Shown here one piece after another: positions 8,483 to 18,209 of a DNA stretch of 64,000 bases (its first letter is position 1; every line of letters begins with the position of its first letter). The DNA is from Phyllobacterium myrsinacearum (GTDB lineage Bacteria > Pseudomonadota > Alphaproteobacteria > Rhizobiales > Rhizobiaceae). The position numbers were made by a program, and so were the translations under genes. The notes under the pieces were generated by a model. It made no database searches. It saw only the letters and a list, made by a program, of their open reading frames with translations, and was not told the DNA's origin. The DNA lies in contig NZ_PVBT01000004.1 in assembly GCF_002980555.1 (NCBI RefSeq), positions 186,001 to 250,000 on the forward strand, read 5' to 3'.

Positions 8483-10257
8483 GATGCGGGCTCCCTGGAA
8501 ATCCGGTCGCCATTGGGCTGGTTCTGCGGAATGAAATCCTGCGCGGCGCCTGGAACACTGTAATCATAGGCCCAGCGATAGACCACGGGCAGTTCCTTGC
8601 CCCAATTGCCATGGGCTGGCGGCGTCTGCGGCGTCTGCCATTCGAGCGTCGTTGCCCGCCAGGGGTTGCCTCCAGCTTCCTTGCCCCGCCGCAGGCTCCA
8701 GGCCAGGTTGAACAGGAAGAGTATCTGTGCGGCCCCGACGATCAGCGCCATGATCGTGATAAATTCATTGAGTGCCTGCACGGATGGCGGAATGAACGCC
8801 GTATCGCCCAGTTCGGAATAGCGGCGCGGTACGCCCAGCAGTCCGAGATAATGCATCGGAAAGAAGATGGCGTAGGCACCCACGAAGGTGACGAAAAAGT
8901 GCACCCTGCCCAGTGTTTCGTCCAGCATTCGGCCGGTGACCTTGGGATACCAATGGCAGATCGCCCCGAAGACCACCATGATGGGGGCAACGCCCATCAC
9001 CATGTGAAAATGCGCAACGACAAACAGCGTTTTGGCCAAGGGAACGTCGACCACGACATTGCCAAGAAAGAGCCCCGTCAATCCGCCATTGACGAATGTG
9101 ACCATGAATCCGAGAGCGAACAGCATCGGCAAGGTCAGATGGATGTCACCCCGCCATAGAGTAAGCACCCAATTATAGACCTTGATCGCGGTCGGTACTG
9201 CGATGATCAGCGTGGTTGTGGCGAAGAAGAAACCGAATTTGGGATTCATCCCGCTGACATACATGTGGTGTGCCCAAACCACGAAACTCAGCGCGCCGAT
9301 CCCCACGATCGCCCACACCATCATGCGGTAGCCAAATATATTCTTGCGCGCATGGGTGCTGATGAGGTCCGAGACAATGCCGAAGGCCGGCAGAGCGACG
9401 ATATAGACTTCCGGGTGGCCGAAGAACCAGAACAGGTGCTGGAAGAGAATGGGGCTGCCGCCGCCATTCTTCAAATGCTCGCCCATCTCGACAATGGTCG
9501 GCATGAAGAAGCTGGTCCCAAGAACGCGGTCGAACAACATCATGACCGAGGCAACGAAGAGGGCAGGGAACGCCAGCAAGGCCATCACGGTCGCCGTGAA
9601 TATACCCCATATTGTCAGCGGCATGCGCATCAGGGTCATGCCTCTTGTTCGTCCCTGCAAGACCGTAACCACATAATTCAGCCCGCCCATCGTGAAGCCG
9701 ATGATGAAGAGGATGAGCGAGGTCAGCATCAGGATGATGCCCCAGTCCTTTCCGCCGGGGGTGCCGGAAAGAATGGATTGGGGCGGATAGAGGGTCCACC
9801 CCGCGCCCGTTGGTCCACCGGGTACAAAGAAGCCGGCTACAAGCACCAGCACAGCGAGCAGATAAAGCCAGTAGCTCAACATGTTCGCATAGGGGAACAC
9901 CATATCCCGGGCGCCCAGCATCAGCGGGATGAGGTAATTGCCGAAGCCGCCAAGAAACAAGGCGGTCAACAGATAGATCACCATGATCATGCCGTGCATG
10001 GTGATGAACTGGTAGTAGTGTTCCGCATCGATGAAGGAAAGCGCGCCTGGAAAGGCAAGCTGTATGCGCATCAGCCATGACAGGACCAGGGCCACAAAAC
10101 CGATCGATATGGCGGTCAGTGAGTACTGGATGGCGATGACCTTGGCGTCCTGACTGAACACATAGGTCGTCCACCAGCTCTTCGGGTGGTAAAGTTCGAC
10201 GTCGGCGACTTCCGCTAACGGAACCGTGTCATCAATACCAGCTGGAATATTGGCCAT
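8479..10257 (-). CDS. ctaD: Cytochrome c oxidase subunit I (aa3-type, CtaD/CoxA)
   Basis: A 592-residue catalytic subunit of the terminal oxidase, with 12 or more membrane segments. It holds the heme a / heme a3-CuB core: the low-spin heme His in 'TMHGMIMVIYL', the CuB/Tyr motif 'FGHPEVYIVALPAFG', the CuB His pair in 'WAHHMYVSGMNP', and the heme ligands in 'VVAHFHMVMG'. The Glu in GHPEVY marks a type A oxidase. It sits between subunit II and the two subunit-III-family genes. It reduces O2 with electrons from cytochrome c and pumps protons. A normal-length C-terminus follows, without fusion to subunit III. Confidence 0.96.
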   Translation of the reverse strand: MANIPAGIDDTVPLAEVADVELYHPKSWWTTYVFSQDAKVIAIQYSLTAISIGFVALVLSWLMRIQLAFPGALSFIDAEHYYQFITMHGMIMVIYLLTALFLGGFGNYLIPLMLGARDMVFPYANMLSYWLYLLAVLVLVAGFFVPGGPTGAGWTLYPPQSILSGTPGGKDWGIILMLTSLILFIIGFTMGGLNYVVTVLQGRTRGMTLMRMPLTIWGIFTATVMALLAFPALFVASVMMLFDRVLGTSFFMPTIVEMGEHLKNGGGSPILFQHLFWFFGHPEVYIVALPAFGIVSDLISTHARKNIFGYRMMVWAIVGIGALSFVVWAHHMYVSGMNPKFGFFFATTTLIIAVPTAIKVYNWVLTLWRGDIHLTLPMLFALGFMVTFVNGGLTGLFLGNVVVDVPLAKTLFVVAHFHMVMGVAPIMVVFGAICHWYPKVTGRMLDETLGRVHFFVTFVGAYAIFFPMHYLGLLGVPRRYSELGDTAFIPPSVQALNEFITIMALIVGAAQILFLFNLAWSLRRGKEAGGNPWRATTLEWQTPQTPPAHGNWGKELPVVYRWAYDYSVPGAAQDFIPQNQPNGDRISREPAS

Positions 10258-10307
10258 TCCCTGTTCTCCCGACCTCTAGCGTCCCTTCTCCCCGACAGCG
10301 GCCATTC

Positions 10308-11126
10308 TCATTTTGCCGCCTGAATCTCTCCTGCCGATGCCACCATCTGGGAAAAAGTTTGCTGCTGTTGCAGCCACGTCTGATAGTCTGCCTCGGTGTC
10401 AACGACGACCGTCCCGCGCATCTGCGGATGACCAACGCCACAGAGTTCCGCACATAGAACCTCGAACGTTCCCGTTCGCGTCGGGATAAACCAGTAATAG
10501 CTGACCGATCCCGGGATCATATCCATCTTGGCCCGGAACTCGGGGACATAAAAATCGTGCACGACATCGAGGGACCGCAGCAGCATCTTGACGGGTTTGC
10601 CGACGGGCAAATGCAGTTCACCGCCCTGTATGATGATATCATCAAGGCTGGCGGGATCCTTCTTATTGATTCCCAACGGGTTATCCGAGCTGACATCGCT
10701 GGTTTCAGCAGTTCCCAGCCGGCCATCTTTCCCCGGGAGACGAAAGCTCCACAGCCACTGCTGCCCAACCACTTCCACTTCCGTGGCGTCATTCGGGACC
10801 GTGATGAATTGGTTCCAGACAAACAGGCCCGGCGCGAGCATGGCAGCGACACCGATGGCAGTTACGGTCGCCAGCCAGAACTCCAGTACCCTGTTTTCTG
10901 GCTCATATGCGGCGCGTTTGCCGGGATTGTGCCGGAAGCGGTAGACGCAAAACGCGATGAACAGGACCACGGCGACGAAAACGACCCCGGTGATCCAGAA
11001 CGTTATAATAATGGTGTTGTCGATATAGTCCCAGTTCGACGCGATAGGCGTCCACCACCACGGGCTCAGCAGGTGAAATAATACCGAGCCGACAGCGATG
11101 ACGATCAGAATTACCACGACTGCCAT
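10308..11126 (-). CDS. ctaC: Cytochrome c oxidase subunit II (CtaC/CoxB)
   Basis: A 272-residue membrane-anchored subunit with the dinuclear CuA centre. It has two N-terminal membrane helices (about residues 1-20 and 40-60), then a periplasmic cupredoxin domain. CuA ligands are visible: His190, Cys225, Glu227, Cys229, His233 and Met236 (motif CAELCGVGHPQM). The aromatic electron-entry patch is 'VVGQQWLWSF'. There is no fused cytochrome c domain, so electrons must come from a separate cytochrome c. It is first in the minus-strand operon; GGGAGGG lies about 7 nt before the ATG. Confidence 0.96.
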   Translation of the reverse strand: MAVVVILIVIAVGSVLFHLLSPWWWTPIASNWDYIDNTIIITFWITGVVFVAVVLFIAFCVYRFRHNPGKRAAYEPENRVLEFWLATVTAIGVAAMLAPGLFVWNQFITVPNDATEVEVVGQQWLWSFRLPGKDGRLGTAETSDVSSDNPLGINKKDPASLDDIIIQGGELHLPVGKPVKMLLRSLDVVHDFYVPEFRAKMDMIPGSVSYYWFIPTRTGTFEVLCAELCGVGHPQMRGTVVVDTEADYQTWLQQQQTFSQMVASAGEIQAAK

Positions 11127-11316
11127 TTTCTGCCCTCCCGGCCTTTACTGGGTGTGGACATGGGTCGCATCTTGGGAAAGACAAATCTATTATCTCATGA
11201 ACGGATAAGACAGGCAATCAGGCCGAAAGAAACGCATGTATAGGCCGTATTCCCACATCTATTCTCCGGACATACTGACTTTATTCACGCTCATTCATTC
11301 TCAGCGGGCGGAAGAA

Positions 11317-11703
11317 TTACTTGGAAAACTGTTTCAGATAGGCAATCAGATTGGTGATATCGCCATCATCCTTCAGTCCGGGGAAAGCCATTTTCGTGCC
11401 TTTCACCTTGGCTTTGGGATCATGCAGATAGTCACGCAGCGAGGTCTCATTCCACACAAGACCAGCTTTGCCCGCATCCACCATCGATGGTGAATAACTG
11501 AAGCTCGCATGTGTTCCTGCTGTTCTGCCAAACAGGCCGTTCAACGAGGGACCTACCTTGTTCGTGTCCGTTTCCGCCACGTGGCAGATGCCGCATTTCT
11601 TGAAAACAGCTGCGCCCGCCGTAGCATCTCCCTCCTGGGAGTGCGCTCCGCCAGCGGAAAGGACTGCAACCGACAAGCCGATAAGAAGGATACAATATTT
11701 CAT
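11317..11703 (-). CDS. Small class I cytochrome c (cytochrome c2-like), copy 1
   Basis: A 128-residue secreted cytochrome c. The signal peptide covers about residues 1-22 (cleavage near AHS-Q). The heme motif CGICH has Cys37, Cys40 and His41, and the axial Met is in 'GTKMAFPG' near residue 105. It lies 190 bp downstream of the oxidase operon start on the same strand but is transcribed separately. It is a close paralogue of the cytochrome at 23441-23830. Likely role: electron carrier to the aa3 oxidase (inference from position and family). Confidence 0.93.
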   Translation of the reverse strand: MKYCILLIGLSVAVLSAGGAHSQEGDATAGAAVFKKCGICHVAETDTNKVGPSLNGLFGRTAGTHASFSYSPSMVDAGKAGLVWNETSLRDYLHDPKAKVKGTKMAFPGLKDDGDITNLIAYLKQFSK

Positions 11704-11803
11704 GAAACCCCCTCCTGACTGAAATTGTCATCCTGCACACCGGATAAGTCAATCAGCCCAGCAAAGAATTTCCTGCTGATGGCAGCTTTCAAGTATCGGT
11801 TCG

Positions 11804-12682
11804 CTAAAGCTCTTTCATTTGAATGCGCACAACTCCGAATGGATTGAACTTGTACTCGTCTTCCTCATAGCGGGTGTCGTTGGACAGGGCGGCACGGCGA
11901 TCCGCTACCGCGATTTCAACGCCGTCACGGGCCATCTCGTCGGCGATAGCATCAATGAGAGCAGCAATCTTGAGCTGTTCGGCACTGGTTGATGGCCTTT
12001 GATCGTCCGGCCGAACGGTGGTTACAAGCACATCGGGCAGGCCAACCAAATGAAATCCGACGCTGGCCATGCCGTCGATGTCGTCGCCAATAGGCCGGCG
12101 CGCAAAGGCCAAACGGCAGGTTCTTGCAAGTGCCATGCCATCCCCGGCCGCCGATGCACTGCGGGCCTGTTCAGCCAGCTCTTTCCATCGGCGTGCGCCA
12201 TGGGCCACCCCTGCACTCTCGCCTTTTGCGGCAATGGCACCGTGATCAAGCATGTATTGTACAAGCTGCAGGGCTTTTGCCGATGTTGTTACACTTGTTT
12301 CCGCTGTCATTGACGGGCCGAGCACGTAGAGGACAGACCCGTGCCCGGCGACCGCTTTTTCGTCGGTGTCCTGATAGCTTTCCGGATCAACGCGATCCCA
12401 GCAGACGCTGAACGATCGCTCCATGCGGTCATCGGGTTCATTGCGGGACCCATCTTCATCGGCGGTAAAGCCATCCGCCAGTTTCTGTATGGCGGCGCGG
12501 GCATTTTCGACCAGGGCCGGAAGACCGTGCTCACCGCCAAGAAAACAAAGCACATGGCGCGGCGTGTAGCTGGAACGCAGTGCAGCATATGCCGGAAGCC
12601 TGTTGGACGCAGTGCTGAGAGAAGGCTTGCCGATGAGGAGACCACCCAAAAAAGCCAGCACACCGCGACGCATTGAATTCAT
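11804..12682 (-). CDS. Unrecognised exported protein, 292 aa
   Basis: I do not recognise this protein with confidence. The start at 12682 is chosen because AGGGA lies about 9 nt upstream and it opens a signal-like stretch ('MRRGVLAFLGGLLIG', cleavage perhaps near STA-S). The body is soluble, with 'HVLCFLGGEHGLPALVENARAAI' early and 'QLVQYMLDHGAIAAKGESAGVAHGARRW' in the middle. The latter loosely recalls DUF4261-type proteins. It follows the small membrane protein at 12789-13103 on the same strand and may share its transcript. Codon use looks like real coding sequence. Confidence 0.7.
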   Translation of the reverse strand: MNSMRRGVLAFLGGLLIGKPSLSTASNRLPAYAALRSSYTPRHVLCFLGGEHGLPALVENARAAIQKLADGFTADEDGSRNEPDDRMERSFSVCWDRVDPESYQDTDEKAVAGHGSVLYVLGPSMTAETSVTTSAKALQLVQYMLDHGAIAAKGESAGVAHGARRWKELAEQARSASAAGDGMALARTCRLAFARRPIGDDIDGMASVGFHLVGLPDVLVTTVRPDDQRPSTSAEQLKIAALIDAIADEMARDGVEIAVADRRAALSNDTRYEEDEYKFNPFGVVRIQMKEL

Positions 12683-12788
12683 TTCAGTGTCCCTACGTTT
12701 GCCAATCAGTGAGCGTGGGCGTTTTAGCAGCACCACGTCCGAAACGCGAACCATAACGCGGACGGTCTGTCCGTTTGCAACTTGATTT

Positions 12789-13103
12789 TTAACCCCAGTC
12801 AATGAACACGATAAGAACGGCGGATATAGCGATCAAAAGACAGAAGGCAGTTGTGACAATTCGGATAAGTCCATGATGCCGGCGAAGCGGAAAATATGCG
12901 AGCCAGCATGCCGCAACGAGCAGCATGCATACCAACAACATCCCGACCATCAAGGCGCCAACGTCCATCCTGCTCACCGCAGGGTTGGAGAGTGCTGCAA
13001 GATATACTACCGATAACCCAATGGTCATCAAGATCGCGAACACGAGGCTGGAGGCAAAATAGGTAATCCGCGACGCCAGGCTCAGCGGCTTTTGTTCAAT
13101 CAT
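12789..13103 (-). CDS. Small three-helix membrane protein of unknown function
   Basis: A 104-residue protein with three strong hydrophobic segments (about residues 12-35, 45-67 and 78-100) and a short polar N-terminus ('MIEQKPLSLASRI'). The start at 13103 is used because a G-rich run lies just upstream; an in-frame extension to 13181 would overlap the cbbR 3' end and is polar. It lies between cbbR and the unrecognised exported protein on the same strand. No family recognised. Confidence 0.6.
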   Translation of the reverse strand: MIEQKPLSLASRITYFASSLVFAILMTIGLSVVYLAALSNPAVSRMDVGALMVGMLLVCMLLVAACWLAYFPLRRHHGLIRIVTTAFCLLIAISAVLIVFIDWG

Positions 13104-13149
13104 GGTACCCCCGGACATCCCGCGCTCACTAAACGCCATTCCCACATGT

Positions 13150-14112
13150 CTAAGCCCGCTGATTTTGCGAAATTTGCGCACCGGTCATGGGATAGAGCCG
13201 ATCGATGGAGGGCAGACATTGCGCGCCTTTGCGGTTGAGAAAGTCCTGGAAAGCCCGCATTGCCGGCGACAATGTCCGGTCTGTCCGCATGACTGAAAAC
13301 CACTGACGGCGAATGGGCATACCAGTGACATCCAGCATCACGAGCCTGCCGACTTCCAGTTCGAGCGCGATCGTGTGGGCTGAAATGAAGGCTATGCCCA
13401 GCCCCGCCATGACAGCCTGTTTGATTGTTTCGTTCGAGGACATTTCGGTGCCGAGATCATCGATACGTCCCGGCAGTTCGCTCAGGAAGATCTCCAGCGA
13501 AATGCGGGTGCCGGACCCGGGCTCGCGGATCAGAAAATGCTCCTGCGCGATACGCTCTTTCGTTATGTCGCGGCATTTGGCCAGGGGGTGATCCGGTGCG
13601 GCGATCATTACGAGTGGATGATCGCCAAAAACCGCCGAACGCAGCGGGATATCCTTTGGCGGCCGCCCCATCAGAGCAAGGTCTACTGCATGGCTTTTCA
13701 AACTGTCGATGATTTCCGCGCGGTTGCCGATTGCCAGTTTGACGATAATGTCGGGATGGTCCTTTGCGAAAATCGCCATGAGCTGCGGCGCAAAGTACTT
13801 GGCTGTCGACACCACGCCCAAGGACAGGGTGCCTACCCGCAAACCCTTGATGGCATCGATTTCGTCGTGAAGGAGCCGTAGTCTTTCCTCGATCATCTGC
13901 GCGGCATCCAGAAATGCAAGACCTGCAACGGTGGGGCGAAGTCCCTCATTGGTGCGATCGAACAGGATAATATTCGCATCTTCCTCTGCCAGCTTGAGCT
14001 GAATGGTCACGGCAGGCGGCGTCAGTCCCAACGCGTTGGCAGCGGCGACGATTGTTCCATGCTTCTTGATTGCCTGTATCGCCCGTAGCTGTTTGAGATT
14101 CAGATTGCGCAT
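13150..14112 (-). CDS. cbbR: LysR-type regulator of the Calvin cycle operon (CbbR)
   Basis: A 320-residue LysR-family activator. The winged HTH covers about residues 1-62 ('LKQLRAIQAIKKHGTIVAAANALGLTPPAVTIQL'), and a periplasmic-binding-like effector domain follows ('GTLSLGVVSTAKYFAPQLMA...'), typical of CbbR. It is divergent from cbbF with a 122-bp intergenic region, the standard arrangement in alphaproteobacteria. It probably activates cbbFPTALSXE in response to a metabolite such as RuBP or NADPH (family knowledge). Confidence 0.94.
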   Translation of the reverse strand: MRNLNLKQLRAIQAIKKHGTIVAAANALGLTPPAVTIQLKLAEEDANIILFDRTNEGLRPTVAGLAFLDAAQMIEERLRLLHDEIDAIKGLRVGTLSLGVVSTAKYFAPQLMAIFAKDHPDIIVKLAIGNRAEIIDSLKSHAVDLALMGRPPKDIPLRSAVFGDHPLVMIAAPDHPLAKCRDITKERIAQEHFLIREPGSGTRISLEIFLSELPGRIDDLGTEMSSNETIKQAVMAGLGIAFISAHTIALELEVGRLVMLDVTGMPIRRQWFSVMRTDRTLSPAMRAFQDFLNRKGAQCLPSIDRLYPMTGAQISQNQRA

Positions 14113-14234
14113 TGTGCGAAGTTAATAAATTTTATCTAATACGTAAATATATTAAATTTTACTTAGGTGTCCATCAATGGTCCCTTAGCACCGAAGTCTG
14201 ACGCAGAACGACGATCAGGCACGGGAGGACGGCC
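14113..14234. promoter_or_regulatory. cbbR-cbbF divergent operator/promoter region
   Basis: An AT-rich 122-bp region between cbbR and cbbF. It holds TNA-type half-sites of LysR regulators: TTA at 14122-14124 and 14132-14134 (7 bp apart), and TTA at 14152-14154 and 14163-14165 (8 bp apart), in a strongly AT-rich stretch (14121-14163). This fits the tandem recognition/activation sites known for CbbR. The exact footprint cannot be set by eye. Confidence 0.5.
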
Positions 14235-15284
14235 ATGACTACGGCGACATTAGACGCCTTTCTTGGATCCTATGCGGAATGTGGCGATCCCTTGCGCGCA
14301 TCGGTATCCGCGCTGCTGCGCCAACTGGCTTTGACCGCAGTCAAGATTCGCAGCATTGTCAATCAGGGAGCCCTTGGAAAGGCCTTTTCCGGGGGAACCG
14401 GTAACAGGAATGCCGACGGTGACCCGCAAAAGGCGCTCGACGTATTTGCCGACGATATGTTTCTCGAAGCGGCACGGCAGTCTCCTGTCGCCCTCTACGG
14501 CTCGGAAGAGCTGACGTATCCGGCAGTGCTGAATCCGCGTGCGCCGCTGGCACTTGCAATCGATCCGCTCGACGGCTCGTCCAATATCGACACCAATGTT
14601 TCGATCGGAACCATCTTCTCCGTCCTCCCGGTGGCCGGTGACCCGAGCAGCGAGCCTGGCGCATCGTTCTTTCAAAAGGGCGACTGCCAGCTCGCTGCCG
14701 GTTTTTTCATTTACGGTCCGCAGCTGGCTCTTGTGGTGACACTTGGCAGCGGTACACACGTTTTTGTCTTTTCAAGCCGGCTTGGAACCTTCGTGCAGGC
14801 CTATGAAAGTATCGTCATAGCAAGCCAGGCACATGAGTTTGCCATCAACACAGCCAATTATCGGCATTGGGACGAGGCAGTACAGCTCTATGTCGATGAT
14901 TGCCTGAAGGGCAGCGAGGGGCCGCGCGAGCGCGATTTCAACATGCGATGGATCGCGTCGCTGGTCGCCGAGACGTACCGCATTCTCATGCGCAGCGGCG
15001 TGTTTCTCTATCCCGGTGACAAGCGCAAAGGCTACGGCGAGGGCCGGATACGGCTGATCTACGAGGCGAACCCCATTGCTTTTCTCATCGAGCAAGCGGG
15101 CGGAGGTGCGACGGATACGGCGAACCGCATTCTTGATCTGGTACCCCATACCATGCATCAGCGGGTTCCGTTCGTGTTTGGTTCAGCACGGGAAGTGGCC
15201 CGGATCGGCCGCTACCATGCCGAACCCAGCAATATTGGCGAGCGAGCACCGCTCTTCAGCAACCGTGGCCTGTTCAGGGCTTGA
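14235..15284 (+). CDS. cbbF: Fructose-1,6-bisphosphatase, class 1 (CbbF)
   Basis: A 349-residue cytosolic enzyme hydrolysing fructose 1,6-bisphosphate, and often sedoheptulose 1,7-bisphosphate, in RuBP regeneration. Metal-binding and active-site motifs are present: 'YGSEEL' and 'LAIDPLDGSSNIDTNVSIGTIFS' near residues 109-137, and the substrate-binding 'YPGDKRKGYGEGRIRLIYEANPIAFLIEQAGG' near residues 258-290. It is first in the cbb operon; GGGAGGA lies about 6 nt before the ATG. Confidence 0.96.
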   Translation: MTTATLDAFLGSYAECGDPLRASVSALLRQLALTAVKIRSIVNQGALGKAFSGGTGNRNADGDPQKALDVFADDMFLEAARQSPVALYGSEELTYPAVLNPRAPLALAIDPLDGSSNIDTNVSIGTIFSVLPVAGDPSSEPGASFFQKGDCQLAAGFFIYGPQLALVVTLGSGTHVFVFSSRLGTFVQAYESIVIASQAHEFAINTANYRHWDEAVQLYVDDCLKGSEGPRERDFNMRWIASLVAETYRILMRSGVFLYPGDKRKGYGEGRIRLIYEANPIAFLIEQAGGGATDTANRILDLVPHTMHQRVPFVFGSAREVARIGRYHAEPSNIGERAPLFSNRGLFRA

Positions 15285-15301
15285 GGGGAGGGAGATCAAT
15301 C

Positions 15302-16174
15302 ATGTCAGCAAAGCATCCGATCATCTCCATCACCGGTTCGTCTGGTGCCGGCACCACGTCGGTCAAGCGCATCTTCGAACAGATTTTTCGCCGTGAGCAC
15401 ATCGAAGCCGCCTTCATCGAAGGCGATGCCTTTCACAAATATGACCGCAACACCATGAAGGTGAAGGTTGCGGAAGAAGACAAGAAGGGCAATCCCAACT
15501 TTACGCATTTCCACGTGGACGCCAATGAACTCGCCAAGCTCGACGCGGTGTTTGAAGAATATGGTCGCAAGGGAACTGGTCAGACGCGGACCTACATCCA
15601 TGATGATGCCGAGGCCGAGCAGTACAATACGCCAGCCGGTACATTTACCGAATGGCGTGATTTTCCGCCCAGCACCCTTCTCTTCTATGAGGGACTGCAC
15701 GGCTGCGCCGTCACGGAAGGCATCAATCTTGCTCGCCATGCGGATCTCAAGATCGGCGTGGTGCCCGTTATCAATCTCGAGTGGATACAGAAAATTCATC
15801 GCGACCGCTCGACCCGCGGCTACTCCACCGAAGCGGTGATGGATGTCATCCTGCGCCGCATGCCGGACTATGTCCGTTATATCACGCCGCAATTTACGCT
15901 GACGGATATCAACTTCCAGCGCGTACCCATTGTCGACACGTCCAATCCGTTCATCGCCAGATGGATACCGACGCCTGACGAGTCAATGCTGGTGATCCGG
16001 TTTGCCCGGCCGCGCGGGATTGATTTTCCGTACCTGCTTTCGATGATCCACGACTCGTTCATGTCGCGCGCCAATTCGATCGTGGTACCCGGCAATAAAC
16101 TCGACCTGGCGATGCAACTCATCCTGACGCCGCTGATCATGCAGTTGATTGAGCGCAAAAACCGAGCCTCGTGA
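15302..16174 (+). CDS. cbbP: Phosphoribulokinase, prokaryotic class I (CbbP)
   Basis: A 290-residue kinase making ribulose 1,5-bisphosphate from Ru5P and ATP. The P-loop GSSGAGTTS is at about residues 12-20; '[12 protein letters not shown]' and 'FYEGLHGC' are typical PRK motifs. The ATG at 15302 follows GGGGAGGGA; an upstream in-frame start would only add seven unrelated residues. It lies 17 nt after cbbF and 10 nt before the transketolase gene. It lacks the paired regulatory cysteines of plant class II enzymes, as expected for class I. Confidence 0.96.
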   Translation: MSAKHPIISITGSSGAGTTSVKRIFEQIFRREHIEAAFIEGDAFHKYDRNTMKVKVAEEDKKGNPNFTHFHVDANELAKLDAVFEEYGRKGTGQTRTYIHDDAEAEQYNTPAGTFTEWRDFPPSTLLFYEGLHGCAVTEGINLARHADLKIGVVPVINLEWIQKIHRDRSTRGYSTEAVMDVILRRMPDYVRYITPQFTLTDINFQRVPIVDTSNPFIARWIPTPDESMLVIRFARPRGIDFPYLLSMIHDSFMSRANSIVVPGNKLDLAMQLILTPLIMQLIERKNRAS

Positions 16175-16184
16175 GGAGAAGACG

Positions 16185-18209
16185 ATGAACACGCAAGCTC
16201 TGCTTCAAGACAAGCCGGATACCGAAATCCTTTCAGAACGGGACATGGCGAATGCAATCCGCGCTCTGGTCATGGATAGCGTCCAGAAGGCGAATTCCGG
16301 ACATCCAGGCATGCCGATGGGAATGGCGGATGTCGCAACCGTGCTGTTCAGGCGTTTCATCAAACTTGATCCGCTGCACCCGCAGTGGCCTGACCGTGAC
16401 CGGTTTGTCCTGTCGGCAGGGCATGGCTCCATGCTGCAATATGCGCTGCATTATCTTGTCGGCTATCCGGATATGCCCATTGAGGAACTGCAGCGTTTTC
16501 GCCAGATCGGTGCAAAAACCGCGGGTCATCCGGAATACGGTCATGCACAGGGCATCGAGATGACCACCGGTCCGCTTGGGCAGGGTATTGCCACTGCGGT
16601 CGGCATGGCGCTGGCCGAGCGCATGCAGGCGGCGCGATTTGGGGCGGATATCGTTGATCATCATACCTATGTCATGGCCGGAGATGGCTGCCTGCAGGAA
16701 GGTATCAGCCAGGAGGCGATTGATCTTGCAGGTCATTTGAACCTGTCAAAGCTTATCGTGTTCTGGGACAACAATGCCATCTCCATCGACGGGCCAACAT
16801 CGCTCTCGACGTCTACGGATCAGCTGGCGCGTTTCAAGGCCGCGGGCTTCGACGTGCAGGACATCGACGGTCATGACTTCGATGAAATTGCTGGGGCGAT
16901 TGCCCATGCCAAGGCCTCTGGACGGCCTTCGCTGATCTCGTGCCGCACCATCATCGGAAAAGGGGCGCCCAATCTGCAGGGCACTGAGAAGACCCATGGT
17001 GCGCCACTGGGTGTTGCGGAAATTGCTGCTGCGCGCCTGGCATTGGACTGGCCGCATGAGCCATTCACCGTCCCGGAGCACATCCTTGAGACATGGCGGG
17101 ATGTTGCCCGCCGGGGTGCGGATGAACGGCGCGACTGGTCGGTGCGGGTATCAAAATCGCCGCTTGGTGAGGACTTCAAGCTGGCGGCGCAGAAACAGGT
17201 GCCGGCAACAGTGTTTGAAGAACTTGCCGCGTTTCGCCGCGACCATATCGAGAAGGCCACCAAGGTCGCGACGCGCAAGGCTTCCGAAATGGTGCTTGGT
17301 ATCGTCAACACCGCTACCGATCTCACGATCGGCGGATCCGCTGATCTTACGCATTCGAACCTCACCGTAACGCCCGGTATGCGCGCTGTTGCATCCGGTG
17401 ATTTTTCCGGCCGGTACATTCACTATGGGATCCGCGAGCATGGCATGGCCGCCGCGATGAATGGCCTCGCGCTGCATGGAGGTTTCATCCCATATGGCGG
17501 TACGTTCCTGGCTTTCGCCGATTACGCACGGGGAGCCATACGCCTTTCCGCCCTGATGGGGCAGCAGGTCGTCTATGTCATGACCCATGACTCGATCGGT
17601 CTTGGTGAGGACGGTCCGACGCATCAGCCGATTGAACACCTTGCCATGCTGCGTGCCACACCGGGTATCAACGTATTCCGGCCGGCGGATATTATCGAGA
17701 CGGCGGAATGCTGGGAACTGGCGTTGAAACACAGTGATCGTCCGAGCGTCATCGTATTGTCCCGCCAGAACCTTGCGATGCTGCGCCCTGGTTATACCGA
17801 CGAAAACCGGTCGGCTCGCGGCGCTTACGTGCTGCGTGAAACAGCTGAACCGCGTGCGGTCACTCTGTTGGCCACGGGCTCGGAGGTCGAGATTGCCTGT
17901 ACCGCTGCCGATATGCTGCGGGCGCAACACAAGATCGCAGCGGCTGTTGTTTCCATGCCCTCCTGGGAACTGTTTGAGGCACAGACCCCGGCCTATCGCC
18001 GGTCGGTTCTGGCTGCGGCGCCGCGCATCGCTATCGAGGCGGCCGCACGTCTCGGCTGGGACCGCTGGATCGGTGACAAGGGCGCATTCATCGGCATGCA
18101 CGGCTTTGGCGCCAGCGCGCCGGCGTCGGACCTCTATCGTCATTTCGGCATCACGCCCGAAAAGATCGTTGCCACTGCACGCAAGCTCATCAGCGAGAAG
18201 GAGTATTGA
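16185..18209 (+). CDS. cbbT: Transketolase (CbbT)
   Basis: A 674-residue thiamine-diphosphate enzyme that interconverts sugar phosphates for RuBP regeneration. ThDP motif: '[35 protein letters not shown]'. Substrate and proton-transfer motifs: '[19 protein letters not shown]' and '[19 protein letters not shown]'. Start at 16185, 8-9 nt after GAGGAG. Its TGA overlaps the aldolase ATG (18207-18211). The enzyme is complete and in family length range. Confidence 0.96.
   Translation: MNTQALLQDKPDTEILSERDMANAIRALVMDSVQKANSGHPGMPMGMADVATVLFRRFIKLDPLHPQWPDRDRFVLSAGHGSMLQYALHYLVGYPDMPIEELQRFRQIGAKTAGHPEYGHAQGIEMTTGPLGQGIATAVGMALAERMQAARFGADIVDHHTYVMAGDGCLQEGISQEAIDLAGHLNLSKLIVFWDNNAISIDGPTSLSTSTDQLARFKAAGFDVQDIDGHDFDEIAGAIAHAKASGRPSLISCRTIIGKGAPNLQGTEKTHGAPLGVAEIAAARLALDWPHEPFTVPEHILETWRDVARRGADERRDWSVRVSKSPLGEDFKLAAQKQVPATVFEELAAFRRDHIEKATKVATRKASEMVLGIVNTATDLTIGGSADLTHSNLTVTPGMRAVASGDFSGRYIHYGIREHGMAAAMNGLALHGGFIPYGGTFLAFADYARGAIRLSALMGQQVVYVMTHDSIGLGEDGPTHQPIEHLAMLRATPGINVFRPADIIETAECWELALKHSDRPSVIVLSRQNLAMLRPGYTDENRSARGAYVLRETAEPRAVTLLATGSEVEIACTAADMLRAQHKIAAAVVSMPSWELFEAQTPAYRRSVLAAAPRIAIEAAARLGWDRWIGDKGAFIGMHGFGASAPASDLYRHFGITPEKIVATARKLISEKEY

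Noticed and set aside
17151-18143. Minus-strand frame of 330 codons inside cbbT
   Set aside because: Antisense of transketolase; no recognisable domain.
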